Shown: positions 15,370 through 23,533, counted from the stretch's first letter. The stretch is DNA of 64,000 nt from Alphaproteobacteria bacterium (GCA_021774575.1 JAJFIX010000006.1:372001-436000); one strand, 5' to 3'. Notes: generated from the sequence alone by a model not told the origin. Numbers and translations are program-made.

Positions 15370-17070
15370 ATGTTTCGGAACCTCCTGCCCGGGGCTCATA
15401 CACCCTCATTGCCGTGTCTCGGATTGCTCGTGTTGGCCGGAATCAGCGGTGCCCAAGCCGCCGAAGAGCAGTCTGCAGACAGCTTCTCTATTACCGGTCC
15501 GCCCGAAGCGGGCGAGACGGTCGACGACCCCAATCTTGATGTGCCACCATCAACACCACCCACAACTTTTCCGGGGCTTTATAACGGCGGTGACCAGGTC
15601 GCCGAAGAGCAGCCTGCAGACAGGTTCTCTATTGCCAGTTCGCCCGAAGCAGGCGAGACGGACGACGACTACAGTCTTGATGCGCCACCATCGACGCCGC
15701 CCAGGACATTGCCTGGGCATCATAACATTGGTAACTCCCAAACCACCGAAGAGCCCTCTGCAGACAGCTTCTCTATTACCGGTCCACCCGAAACAGGCGA
15801 GACGGACGACGACTATAATCTTGATGTGCCACCATCGACGCCACACAAAATTTTGCCGGGGCTTTATATTGGTGGGCGGCTGAAATTGGAAATTGGGGTC
15901 GAGGAAAACTTCGATTTGGACAACCAAACCGAAGACGATCTTGCTCACATCGAGCCATCCCTGTCTCAAGCGATTTCAATAATGCCAAATAACCACATTA
16001 TGGCATTCCTGAACTTTGAAGCGTCGCGGGCATTTGAATTGGTTGACGAGGCAGATGCCTATAGTAATTTGACCGAATTGCGATTGAAACGCGCTTATGT
16101 TCAGGTCAGCGATTTCGCTGAAGGGCTTTCTATCACTCTTGGCCGGCAGAAAATAAATGACAGCCGGGAGTGGTACTACGATGAAACATTTGATGCAGTT
16201 CGTCTGACATTCGAGCATGGCCCGGTCGAGGTCGATATCGCACTGGGGCGTGAGGAGTTTTTTGATGGTGACCTCCACAACAACCGGCCGCTTGATCGAA
16301 TAAACACCTATATTTTCAAAAGCATATATGCCGCGACCAGGGATATTGATATTTCTGCATTTGTGATCCACCGGGATAACCGGGCCGAGAATGACACGCG
16401 ATTATGGTTCCTGGGTCTGCGGTCAGAAGGAGAATTTGAACCCTTTGGCGGCGATTTGAACTATTGGGTCGACATTGGCGCCGTGGTCGGGACACGTCGA
16501 ACCCAAACCACGCGGGGATATGGCTTCGATTTCGGCGCGACCTATCAATTCGATGCCGCATTTGACCCCCGCTTCACTTTGGCCACGGCGCATGGCAGTG
16601 GCGATAGCGACGAAAACGATGACGTCGATACCGAGTTTCGGCAAACCCGCCTCGAAGGAAACGAAGACCGCTTCGGTGGTGTTACCCGGTTCAAATATTA
16701 CGGAGAGCTACTTGATCCGGTTTTGAGAAATATATTCATCTATACGTTGGGTGCCGGAATTCGCCCGACGAAAAAAAGCTCAGTCGACTTGATTTATCAT
16801 TACTACCGGCAGGATGTCGTATCCGACCGGCTTCGGGGATCGTCTATTGACCTCGATCCCAACGAGGATTTCGATAATGTCAGCAGGTCTCTAGGTCATG
16901 AAATCGATCTTATCGTCGGCGCTCGCGATGTCATGAAAAATGTTGATGTAGACCTCACGCTCGGTTACTTTATTCCCGGCCCCGCATTCCGCCGTGAAGT
17001 CGTCAAAGATGTTTTTGACAACGCTGACACCTCGTTTTTCGCCGGCCTCAAAATTATATACAATTTCTGA
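15370..17070 (+). CDS. AlgE-like outer-membrane beta-barrel with N-terminal repeats
   Basis: 566 residues; ATG preceded by GGGGGATAGGC, 2 bp after the previous stop. After a signal-like N-terminus (LGLLVLAGISGAQA) come three ~47-residue repeats. The barrel then starts at LYIGGRLKLEIGVEENFDLD (about residue 165). Alginate-export features include ELRLKRAYVQVSDFAEGLSITLGRQKINDSREWYYDETFDAVRLTFEHG, DLIYHYYRQ and the closing FAGLKIIYNF with a terminal Phe, as BAM substrates require. Likely outer-membrane pore for an anionic polymer made by the upstream genes. The 3' end abuts the primase pseudogene. Confidence 0.88.
   Translation: MFRNLLPGAHTPSLPCLGLLVLAGISGAQAAEEQSADSFSITGPPEAGETVDDPNLDVPPSTPPTTFPGLYNGGDQVAEEQPADRFSIASSPEAGETDDDYSLDAPPSTPPRTLPGHHNIGNSQTTEEPSADSFSITGPPETGETDDDYNLDVPPSTPHKILPGLYIGGRLKLEIGVEENFDLDNQTEDDLAHIEPSLSQAISIMPNNHIMAFLNFEASRAFELVDEADAYSNLTELRLKRAYVQVSDFAEGLSITLGRQKINDSREWYYDETFDAVRLTFEHGPVEVDIALGREEFFDGDLHNNRPLDRINTYIFKSIYAATRDIDISAFVIHRDNRAENDTRLWFLGLRSEGEFEPFGGDLNYWVDIGAVVGTRRTQTTRGYGFDFGATYQFDAAFDPRFTLATAHGSGDSDENDDVDTEFRQTRLEGNEDRFGGVTRFKYYGELLDPVLRNIFIYTLGAGIRPTKKSSVDLIYHYYRQDVVSDRLRGSSIDLDPNEDFDNVSRSLGHEIDLIVGARDVMKNVDVDLTLGYFIPGPAFRREVVKDVFDNADTSFFAGLKIIYNF
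15460..15885 (+). repeat. Three tandem 141-144 bp coding repeats
   Basis: Units begin near 15460, 15601 and 15745. Each encodes EE.SAD.FSI...PE.GET.DD..LD.PPSTP...LPG, an acidic, proline-rich, probably disordered segment between the signal peptide and the barrel. Repeat number may vary between strains. Confidence 0.9.
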
Positions 17071-17109
17071 GCAAGATCCGTTTGAAGGACTCGACATGTG
17101 GAAAAGGAT

Positions 17110-17766
17110 TGGGTCGTAGTCTATTGGTAACGTATAGGGCATACGGCTTTCTGGGCTATGAGGGCGGCAGACGATCTTGCCGCCGTCTTCGATTAACAAT
17201 TCAAAATTCCGGCAGTTGATGATGGGTTCGGGCTCCTCGTGGAAGCCCATAAGATCCTCGTCCGTTCCGTATAGATCGGCAAGGCATTGCATGGTCCCAT
17301 TGACTAGCGCCATAAGGGGTTTGCCTTCGTCCGGATTATGGACTTTGCTGGCTTCCTTTTGGATAAGACTCCGTAGGTTATCCTTGGTAGTCTGGGACCA
17401 ATGCGTCCCGCTATACGACCAAAATGATCCGTCCGGGCAACGAAGAAGGTGGGCGCCGTTGTTGAAATATTTGTCGCGGACGGTAGTTGCCACTTCAAGT
17501 GCGAGATCGTTCGGCAATAACCCCGTTTTCTATAGGATCAGTTTTAGTTTGTGTTTGATCGGCGTTTTGCCGACCTTAATGTTCTTAGCAACCGCAGTGA
17601 TCGCCATATCTTTTTGGACGGGATCATATTCACCGACCGCCAAATGGGTCAGCAGCTGATCGAGTTCTTGGTGCGAGATTTTGTTCGCAAACTCTAGAAT
17701 GGTGTCGAACGGCAAGCTTCCGAATTCGGCATCAAGCTTGGTATTGGCTTTGTTAATTTTTGACAT
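17110..17766 (-). pseudogene. Phage/plasmid primase-like gene, truncated and split by a TAG
   Basis: Two pieces lie in one frame. The first (17766-17530) reads MSKINKANTKLDAEFGSLPFD to KHKLKLIL, then TAG. The second continues KTGLLPNDLALEVATTVRDKYFNNGAHLLRCPDGSFWSYSGTHW and ends its family similarity at TLPIDYDP, near 17110. NGAHL..DGSFW.Y.GTHW and the final LPIDYDP are hallmarks of P4/D5-type primase-helicases just ahead of the helicase domain. The whole helicase domain is gone, and the frame runs on antisense into the barrel gene. So the cargo joined the element here by a rearrangement that cut the primase. Confidence 0.82.
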
Positions 17767-17950
17767 CTTCAGATCCTCATTGTTTACGCATTGGTGCGCC
17801 TATGAGGATCGAAGATCGGTGGGGGCTGCTATGCCAAGAGCGATGGTGAGCTATCACCGTCTCAGATCCCTCCTTGGCAAAGACGCAGAGACAGATTCTT
17901 CGAATCGAAGTGATTCTTCAAGAAAAAAGTCGTTGTTTTTTAATGGCTTA

Positions 17951-17988
17951 GTGGCACACAACAGTGCTACACTTCGTGTGTATCACTG
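17951..17988 (+). promoter_or_regulatory. Element-end motif (right copy) with inverted half
   Basis: GTGGCACACAACAGTGCTAC-AC matches 3749-3770 at 19 of 22 bases. It is followed after three bases by GTGTGTATCACTG, the inverted form of CAGTGATACAC, so the right end carries a direct and an inverted copy. Candidate recombination-protein or regulator sites; function inferred from position. Confidence 0.4.
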
Positions 17989-18035
17989 ATTGCCAAGTTG
18001 TTGATTTACAAGGAAAGTAGGTAGCCGGGACGAAT

Positions 18036-18053
18036 TTCCCCTCGGCTCCACCA
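18036..18053 (+). repeat. attR core
   Basis: Perfect 18-base copy of the tRNA-Ala 3' end (3669-3686), same orientation, not part of a complete tRNA: the upstream sequence GTAGCCGGGACGAA cannot form the T-arm or anticodon arm. Confidence 0.85.
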
Positions 18054-18084
18054 CTCTTCAAACATAAAGGCATCAACACGTTAA
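18051..18084 (+). repeat. 34-bp flank repeat, copy 1
   Basis: Starts CCACTCTTCAAACATAAAGG and ends ACACGTTAA. 32 of 34 bases match 21541-21574. It abuts attR on its left and an IS6 remnant on its right; probably the original chromosomal sequence downstream of tRNA-Ala. Confidence 0.75.
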
Positions 18085-18119
18085 CTGGCTCGACCGCGAG
18101 CATTTGATCATGATTCTAA

Positions 18120-18838
18120 TCAGGCATCAAACCAACCTTGAGTCCAGACAGCGAACGTCTCGGCTCGAGATGCCTTGAATACACTTCGGGTTAGAAGATG
18201 GCGTTGGATGTAAAAGGTGTTGTAGACAGTGGCATGGATCGACAGAAATCGTTGAGCGGACCCCGGCGACTTGAAGCGCTGTTGTTTTCGATCGCGTCGA
18301 CGGACCGGCTCGTGGGAATTCTCGGCGCGATTGTTCGCTCGTAATCTCTGATCGTGAACAGCAGTAAGTCTCTCTTTGCGAATGGCTACAGCGTAAGATT
18401 CCAGCTTATCCGTGATAATGCGCTTCGGCGCATAGCCCTGCTTCTTCTGCAGCTTTCTCAGCAATCTCCTCGCCGTGGCTGAACCAGGAAGTCCAGCACC
18501 TCGCCTTCGTCGTCTACTGATCGCCACATTCAATGATTACGGCCACGGATCTTGATAACCATTTCGTCGAGGTGCCAGCGTGCGCTGGCGCGCGGACGGC
18601 CGCGGCGAAGATTGACCGAAATCGATCGGCCGAACTTCAGGAATCAGCGTCGAACCGTTTCGTTCGAAACATCGATGCCACGCTCGGCCAGCAGGTCCTC
18701 GACATCACGAAACGAAAGCGTGAACCGGGCGTAGAGCCAGACCGCATGTTGGATAATCTCGGGCGAAAAACGATGTCGTTTGAAAGATGTCGGGATCATA
18801 CCTAGATCGTAACGGTCCCTCCCTGTGCCGGCTAGCAA
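18120..18838 (-). pseudogene. IS6-family transposase, frameshifted
   Basis: The N-terminal part (18838-18644) reads FKRHRFSPEIIQHAVWLYARFTLSFRDVEDLLAERGIDVSNETVRR, the classic IS6/IS26 start. The middle is in another frame (WHLDEMVIKI). The C-terminal part (18533-18120) has KKQGYAPKRIITDKLESYAVA with the second catalytic Asp and RANNRAENSHEPVRRRDRKQQRFKS with the Glu. At least two frameshifts separate them, so it is dead. Terminal inverted repeats could not be fixed. Confidence 0.85.
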
Positions 18839-18850
18839 CTCAACGTGTCA

Positions 18851-19000
18851 ATGCCCGCCGGCGTGGTCAATCGCATTCCGCTAGGCCATGTTGGTACGAT
18901 CACTGATGTTGCCGGCGCCGTTTTATATTTGGCTTCGCCGGCCCTGGACCTTATCATTGGCCACGTTTTGCTGTTGGACGGCGGCTGGACAGCGCAGTAG
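18851..19000 (+). pseudogene. Short-chain dehydrogenase C-terminal fragment
   Basis: 49 residues ending VNRIPLGHVGTITDVAG, then VLYLASPALDLIIGHVLLLDGGWTAQ and a stop, the usual C-terminal segment of SDR enzymes. Nothing upstream belongs to it: the sequence before is the IS6 remnant. So an SDR gene was cut by the IS-linked rearrangement. Confidence 0.8.
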
Positions 19001-19084
19001 TTGCGAAGATGCAGTTCTGGCAGAGCGCACCGGTCGTCATATATCGTTGGCACTCAGAAAGTCGATAAACCCGGAGGCGAGTTT

Positions 19085-21115
19085 TTGAATAGTAAAAGGC
19101 GCGGGCCCGACCAGCAGGGAAGAGCTGGGGGGGTCGCACAGGTGCAGCAGGTCATTCAGTGCATCGAATCGGGCGAACCTGCTCAGGCTTTGCGGCTTTG
19201 CCAGGTGATCCTGCGTGCTGATCGGCGCAATTTCGATGCCTTGCAACTTGGTGCGATTGCCCATTCCCAGCTGGGCAATTTGCAAGACGCAATTCGGTAC
19301 TACCATGCAGCGATCAAGATCGACGCGAATTACCCCGACCTCTATAATAATCTCGGCAATACGCTCAAAGATTTGGGCCGCCATCAAGAAGCACTGACCA
19401 ACTTCAGTCACGCTTTAAAATTGCGGCCCGATCATGCCACCGCGCATTTAAACACCGGTGCTGTGTTGGTCAAATTAAGGCGCTATGAGGACGCCCTGGA
19501 AAGCCTAAAGCGGGCATCAGAACTGACGTCCGGCCAGACCACCGGACAGGCCGATCTACAGATCAATTTTGGAAACGCCTATTGCGGATTGAGGAATTAT
19601 GAGGCGGCCATCGCATGCTATAACCGCGTCTTGGAGGTCGATCCAAATTTCGCCAAGGCCTATATTAATCTCGGCAACGTGTTCCACGAACTAGACCGGC
19701 TGCCCGACGCGATTGTCTGTTACCGGCGCGCGTTGACCCTGCAGCCAGATCGCATTAACGCCGAGTCTAGCCTCGCCCTTGAGACAAGGGCCATCTGCGA
19801 ATGGGACGAATACGATGCCCAGGAAAAAGCCCTTACCAGGATCCTTGGTGTCGAAACAGAGCAAATTCAGCCGCTACTATTTCTGTACTATTACGACGAT
19901 CCGGCCGCCAATTTGTCCTGCGGCAAGAAGCGGACCCGCTATTTGACCGGTGGGATTGCGGTCGCCGCCCCGGCACAACCGGCCGCCGGCGGCAAAATTC
20001 GCCTGGCCTATGTGTCGGCGGATTTCCATAATCATCCGGTTGCCGCCGTGATGGCTGGAATATTCGAGCAGCACAACCGGTCGAAATTCGACCTCCATGC
20101 CGTCTCCTTGGGCGGTCCATCGGACAGCGCTATGCGCGGGCGTTTGATGCGCGCCTTCGATAGCTGGCACGATGCCGATGGAAAAAGCGATCTCGATGTG
20201 GCTCGGATGATGCGTGAGTCAAAGATCGATATCGCCATCGATCTGACCGCCCATACGAGCGGCGGCCGCCAGGAAATTTTTGCCCATCGGTCGGCCCCCA
20301 TTCAGGTCAGTTATCTAGGTTATCCAGGAACCCAAGGCGCCGAATTTTTCGACTATATTATTGCCGATCAATTCATCGTTCCTCCAAAACATGACAAATT
20401 CTATACCGAGAAGCTGGTCCGCTTACCCCATAGCTATATGGTCGGTGATCCCGGGTGGACGATTGCCGAGGCCGTCCCGACACGTGAGGCCTGCGGGCTG
20501 CCTGATGACGGTTTCGTCTTCGCGAGTTTCAATAATTGCGTCAAGATTACGCCCGCGGTTTTCGATGTCTGGATGCAGCTGCTGGCCGATCATCCGGGCA
20601 GCGTCTTGTGGATGTCCAAATCGAATTCTTGGGCAGCAGAAAACCTCCGAAATGAGGCAAAAAAGCGGGGCGTGGCGCCGGAACGGTTGGTCATTGCTGA
20701 ACGTGTCGATGGGTTTTCGGACCATCTGGCGCGCCATCGTCTGGCCGACCTGTTCCTCGACACCCTGCCCTATAACGCTCATGCAACTGCGCTCAGTGCG
20801 CTTTTCGCAGGTCTGCCAGTGCTCACCTGTGCCGGGAAAAGCTTTGCCGCCCGGGTTGCGGGAAGCTTTTTGCATTCGGTCGGGCTGCCCGAGCTGGTTA
20901 CCGACGATCTTGCCGCCTACGGGGCGCAAGCAGCAGCACTGGTCGCCGATCCGGCACGCCTTGCCGGTTACCGGGCGCGCTTGACCAAAGTTCGAGAAAC
21001 GTCGCCGCTGTTCGATTGCGACCGCTTCACCCGCGACCTCGAATCCGCGTATGAAACAATGGCCCGGCGGGCCCGTGACGGCGCGCCGCCCGAAGCGTTT
21101 ACCATCACCGCCTAG
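19085..21115 (+). CDS. TPR-containing O-GlcNAc transferase (SPINDLY)-like glycosyltransferase, GT41
   Basis: About 676 residues. A TTG at 19085 with GGAGG six bases upstream is the best start; the frame is open to 19001 but those residues look non-coding. Residues 20-265 form six or so TPRs (NYPDLYNNLGNTLKDLGRHQEALTNFSHAL is typical). The GT41 catalytic region follows: FHNHPVAAVMAGIFEQHNRS, DIAIDLTAHTSGGRQEIFAHRSAPIQVSYLGYPGTQGA, VFASFNNCVKITPAVFDVW, and the donor site LADLFLDTLPYNAHATALSALFAGLPVLTCAGKSFAARVAGSFL. It probably glycosylates proteins, or uses nucleotide sugars on surface substrates; substrate unknown. Intact in a zone of gene debris. Confidence 0.92.
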   Translation: MNSKRRGPDQQGRAGGVAQVQQVIQCIESGEPAQALRLCQVILRADRRNFDALQLGAIAHSQLGNLQDAIRYYHAAIKIDANYPDLYNNLGNTLKDLGRHQEALTNFSHALKLRPDHATAHLNTGAVLVKLRRYEDALESLKRASELTSGQTTGQADLQINFGNAYCGLRNYEAAIACYNRVLEVDPNFAKAYINLGNVFHELDRLPDAIVCYRRALTLQPDRINAESSLALETRAICEWDEYDAQEKALTRILGVETEQIQPLLFLYYYDDPAANLSCGKKRTRYLTGGIAVAAPAQPAAGGKIRLAYVSADFHNHPVAAVMAGIFEQHNRSKFDLHAVSLGGPSDSAMRGRLMRAFDSWHDADGKSDLDVARMMRESKIDIAIDLTAHTSGGRQEIFAHRSAPIQVSYLGYPGTQGAEFFDYIIADQFIVPPKHDKFYTEKLVRLPHSYMVGDPGWTIAEAVPTREACGLPDDGFVFASFNNCVKITPAVFDVWMQLLADHPGSVLWMSKSNSWAAENLRNEAKKRGVAPERLVIAERVDGFSDHLARHRLADLFLDTLPYNAHATALSALFAGLPVLTCAGKSFAARVAGSFLHSVGLPELVTDDLAAYGAQAAALVADPARLAGYRARLTKVRETSPLFDCDRFTRDLESAYETMARRARDGAPPEAFTITA

Positions 21116-21118
21116 CCG

Positions 21119-21300
21119 TCACTGCCCAGCCTGCACCGCCCAGTTTTCCCGTATCCGCTCGATTGCTGCCGGATCGAAACAGGCGGCGATATGGGTTTTG
21201 ATGTGGCGGGCCAGGGTTTTGTCGGTTATCGCCGATTGTTGGTTTTTTGACCAGTCGGCGCGCCAGCGGGCAAACCAAGTGAGGGTCCGCTCCACACCCC
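21119..21300 (-). pseudogene. Unidentified gene C-terminal remnant
   Basis: The minus strand reads ERTLTWFARWRADWSKNQQ then TDKTLARHIKTHIAACFDPAAIERIRENW to a stop at 21119. Composition is protein-like, but there is no start and the upstream sequence is AT-rich non-coding. Family not recognised; it could equally be a chance frame. Confidence 0.3.
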
Positions 21301-21540
21301 AGACACGAACAAGTTCTCATGGGTTTTCGCTCTCTATCGCAATGAAGATGTATAACGGCACAGGCTTTTTATTTTGACCTCTAAATTTTCAGATCCGTCA
21401 AAATAATTCCTTGTTCGCGAAAAAATATTCCCTGTTCCGTTGTTCAGGGGAATCGCCTGCAAGTCTTTGAAAACATGTGGCTATCGCCGACTATTTAGGC
21501 CCGTTTTCCTGCTAATTCGCGCTCGAGACTGCGTCCACCA

Positions 21541-21574
21541 CCACTCTTCAAACACAAAGGCATCGACACGTTAA
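21541..21574 (+). repeat. 34-bp flank repeat, copy 2
   Basis: Near-identical (32/34) to 18051-18084, preceded by GACTGCGTCCACCA and followed by another IS6 remnant. The preceding CGCTCGAGACTGCG also occurs at 48461-48474 before the integrase-end remnant. Confidence 0.75.
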
Positions 21575-21619
21575 GTTGATAGTCAGCGCGGGGTAGGGAC
21601 TGGTACTATCTCGGTATGA

Positions 21620-21741
21620 TGCCGATATATTTCAACCGCCATCGTATTCGCCCGAGATTATCCGACATGCGGTCTGGCTTTACACCCGATTCACGCTTTC
21701 ATTTCGTGATGTCGAGGACCTGCTGGCCGAGCGCGTGTCTT
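21620..21741 (+). pseudogene. IS6-family transposase N-terminal remnant
   Basis: Encodes SPEIIRHAVWLYTRFTLSFRDVEDLLAERV, nearly the same as the N-terminus of the 18838-18644 fragment but on the opposite strand, then stops matching at the GTGTCTTGCC junction (21735). The region 21742-21984 after it shows no gene. Confidence 0.8.
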
Positions 21742-21984
21742 GCCCCTTAAAACCGAGCCAGAAACTGATAGAGTTTGGCATGTTTTGAAGCGCTCCCCAT
21801 AGGCTTGACGGTTACAGCGACGGAATTTCCTGCGAGAAGTCGCGCAAGCAGCCAGTACACCCAGCGAAAAAATCCTGAAACCCTTTCAGAAACTGACCCA
21901 TGAAGACGGGGTTTTACACGCCGGTCAGCTATGATACGTTCCGGAAATTGTTCGACAATCAAACTAACCCTCCGGAGGCATACC

Positions 21985-22869
21985 GTGCGTAGACTTCCTA
22001 TCGCCCTTTTGTTGTGCGTAATTTTCTGGTTTCCAAAGACGACTCTCTCGCAAACCCTTACCTTTTCCGCCATTCCCGACCAGGATGAAAGCCGGCTTAT
22101 TGAGCGTTTTACGCTGGTTGAGCTTTATCTTGAAGAAAAACTCGGGATCGATGTCTCCTACGTTCCGGTCAAATCCTATGCCGCCGCGATCACCGCATTT
22201 CGCAACGACCAGGTTCAACTGGCTTGGTTTGGCGGGCTATCGGGAGTACAGGCGCGCCTCGCCGTGCCTGACAGTGAGGTGCTCGCCCAAGGGATCGAAG
22301 ATCAGGCGTTCAAAACCTATATCCTCGCAAACACCGAGACTGAGGTCGAGCCAGGACCGGAGCTTGATCCAAGAATTCTCGGCAGCACATTTACCTTTGG
22401 GTCCAAGGGCTCGACATCTGGCCGCTTGATGCCGGAATTTTTTCTGCGTGAGCTGTTTCGCCATGCGCCTGACGAGCTCTTCGACCGGGTCGGTTTTAGC
22501 GGTGATCATTCGCGTACCATCGATCTCGTCGAGGCTGGCGCCTTTGAATTCGGCGCGGTTAATTATGAAGTTTGGGAGTCCGAACTCGCGCGGGGCCAGA
22601 TCGATACGTCGAAGGTACAGGTCATCTGGGAAACCCCCGCCTATCCCGACTATCAGTGGACGGCTAGGGGTGATTTACGGGCGCAGTTCGGTCCAGATAT
22701 TCTCAACCGGCTGCGCCAGGCGTTTCTCGAACTCGACGACCCGAAAGTCCTCGCCGCCTTCCCGCGCTCTGGTTTTGTTCCGGCGCATAATGACGATTAT
22801 CTACCGGTTCTCGACATCGCCCGATCCATCGGATTGATCGATCCTGCTCGCGAAAGTAGTCGTCCCTGA
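21985..22869 (+). CDS. PhnD-like ABC transporter substrate-binding protein
   Basis: About 294 residues. GTG at 21985 with CCGGAGG five bases upstream; it starts a signal peptide (VRRLPIALLLCVIFWFPKTTLSQ). PhnD family features: FSAIPDQDESRLIERFTLVELYLEEKLGIDVSYVPVKSYAAAITAFRNDQVQLAWFGGLSGVQA (the y-x-d-g-l-oxyanion-type pocket), TFTFGSKGSTSGRLMPEFFL and YPDYQWTARGDL. Ligand could be phosphonate, phosphite or, as this subgroup is often annotated, selenate; sequence alone does not decide. First gene of a three-gene transporter unit. Confidence 0.85.
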   Translation: MRRLPIALLLCVIFWFPKTTLSQTLTFSAIPDQDESRLIERFTLVELYLEEKLGIDVSYVPVKSYAAAITAFRNDQVQLAWFGGLSGVQARLAVPDSEVLAQGIEDQAFKTYILANTETEVEPGPELDPRILGSTFTFGSKGSTSGRLMPEFFLRELFRHAPDELFDRVGFSGDHSRTIDLVEAGAFEFGAVNYEVWESELARGQIDTSKVQVIWETPAYPDYQWTARGDLRAQFGPDILNRLRQAFLELDDPKVLAAFPRSGFVPAHNDDYLPVLDIARSIGLIDPARESSRP

Positions 22870-22870
22870 C

Positions 22871-23533
22871 ATGGCCTATTTCTCCCTCGATGACGCCCAA
22901 GCCCGCTATGGTGGGAAAACCATCTTGCGCAATCTTAACCTGACGATCGAACGCGGTGAGCGAGTGGCAATTCTCGGACGTAGCGGCGTCGGCAAGACGA
23001 GCTTACTCAATTTGCTCTATCGGCAACACGCTGAAGAGATTGCCCTGGTGCCACAGGATTTTGGCCTGGTGCGCAGCCTGACCGTTTTTCACAATATTTA
23101 TATGGGTCAACTTTCGCGACATCGGCTGCCCTATAATTTTCTCAACCTAATTCACCCTGTCGCCCGCGAAGTCGCCCTCGCCAAACGTGTAACTGACCGG
23201 CTGGGCTTGACTGAAAAGCTGTTTGACCGGGTTGGTGAGCTATCTGGAGGTCAACGCCAGCGGGTCGCTATTGGCCGTGCCTTCTATTTTAATGGACCGA
23301 CGATTATCGCCGATGAACCGGTCTCCGCCCTGGATGGCGCCCGCTCCCGGGAAATTCTAAAACTGATCACCGACCAGCATAAAACGGTCATCCTGGCCAT
23401 GCACGACATTCCATTGGCCCTGGATCAGGTCGACCGGGTCGTCGGCATCGCGGATGGTCAAATCGTTCTCGACGCAAAAACAACCGGCTTGAATCGATCA
23501 AGCCTTTATGACCTTGGTCTCGTTGACGATTAA
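22871..23533 (+). CDS. PhnC-like ABC transporter ATPase
   Basis: 220 residues, one nucleotide-binding domain. Walker A GRSGVGKTSLLNLL near residue 37, Q-loop ALVPQDFGLVRSLTVFHNIYMG near 57, signature LSGGQRQRVAIGRAF near 127, Walker B TIIADEPVSALD near 144, and the H-switch LAMHDIPLALD. The segment between Walker A and Q-loop is shorter than in PhnC. ATG 1 bp after the preceding stop; the 3' end overlaps the permease by 26 bp. Confidence 0.92.
   Translation: MAYFSLDDAQARYGGKTILRNLNLTIERGERVAILGRSGVGKTSLLNLLYRQHAEEIALVPQDFGLVRSLTVFHNIYMGQLSRHRLPYNFLNLIHPVAREVALAKRVTDRLGLTEKLFDRVGELSGGQRQRVAIGRAFYFNGPTIIADEPVSALDGARSREILKLITDQHKTVILAMHDIPLALDQVDRVVGIADGQIVLDAKTTGLNRSSLYDLGLVDD

Larger units (their letters stand above)
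3669..18053. mobile_element. tRNA-Ala-integrated genomic island, about 14.4 kb, decayed
   Basis: The last 18 bases of tRNA-Ala (3669-3686) recur perfectly and in the same orientation at 18036-18053, as expected for attL and attR of a tyrosine-integrase element. An integrase pseudogene starts 92 bp inside the left end and a primase-type pseudogene reads leftwards near the right end, the common plan of P4-like elements and integrative islands. Cargo: IS3 insertion, secreted protein, ECF42-type sigma unit, two-component system, envelope-polymer genes. Both mobility genes are broken, so the island is probably immobile. Confidence 0.82.

Noticed and set aside
16891-17109. Extension of the primase-type frame antisense into the barrel gene
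   Set aside because: Family similarity stops at LPIDYDP near 17110, and the barrel gene on the other strand is convincing to its terminal Phe; the extension is read-through.
21500-21545. Possible second tRNA 3' end before GTCCACCA
   Set aside because: No T-arm or anticodon arm can be formed upstream; only the CCACCA ending resembles a tRNA.
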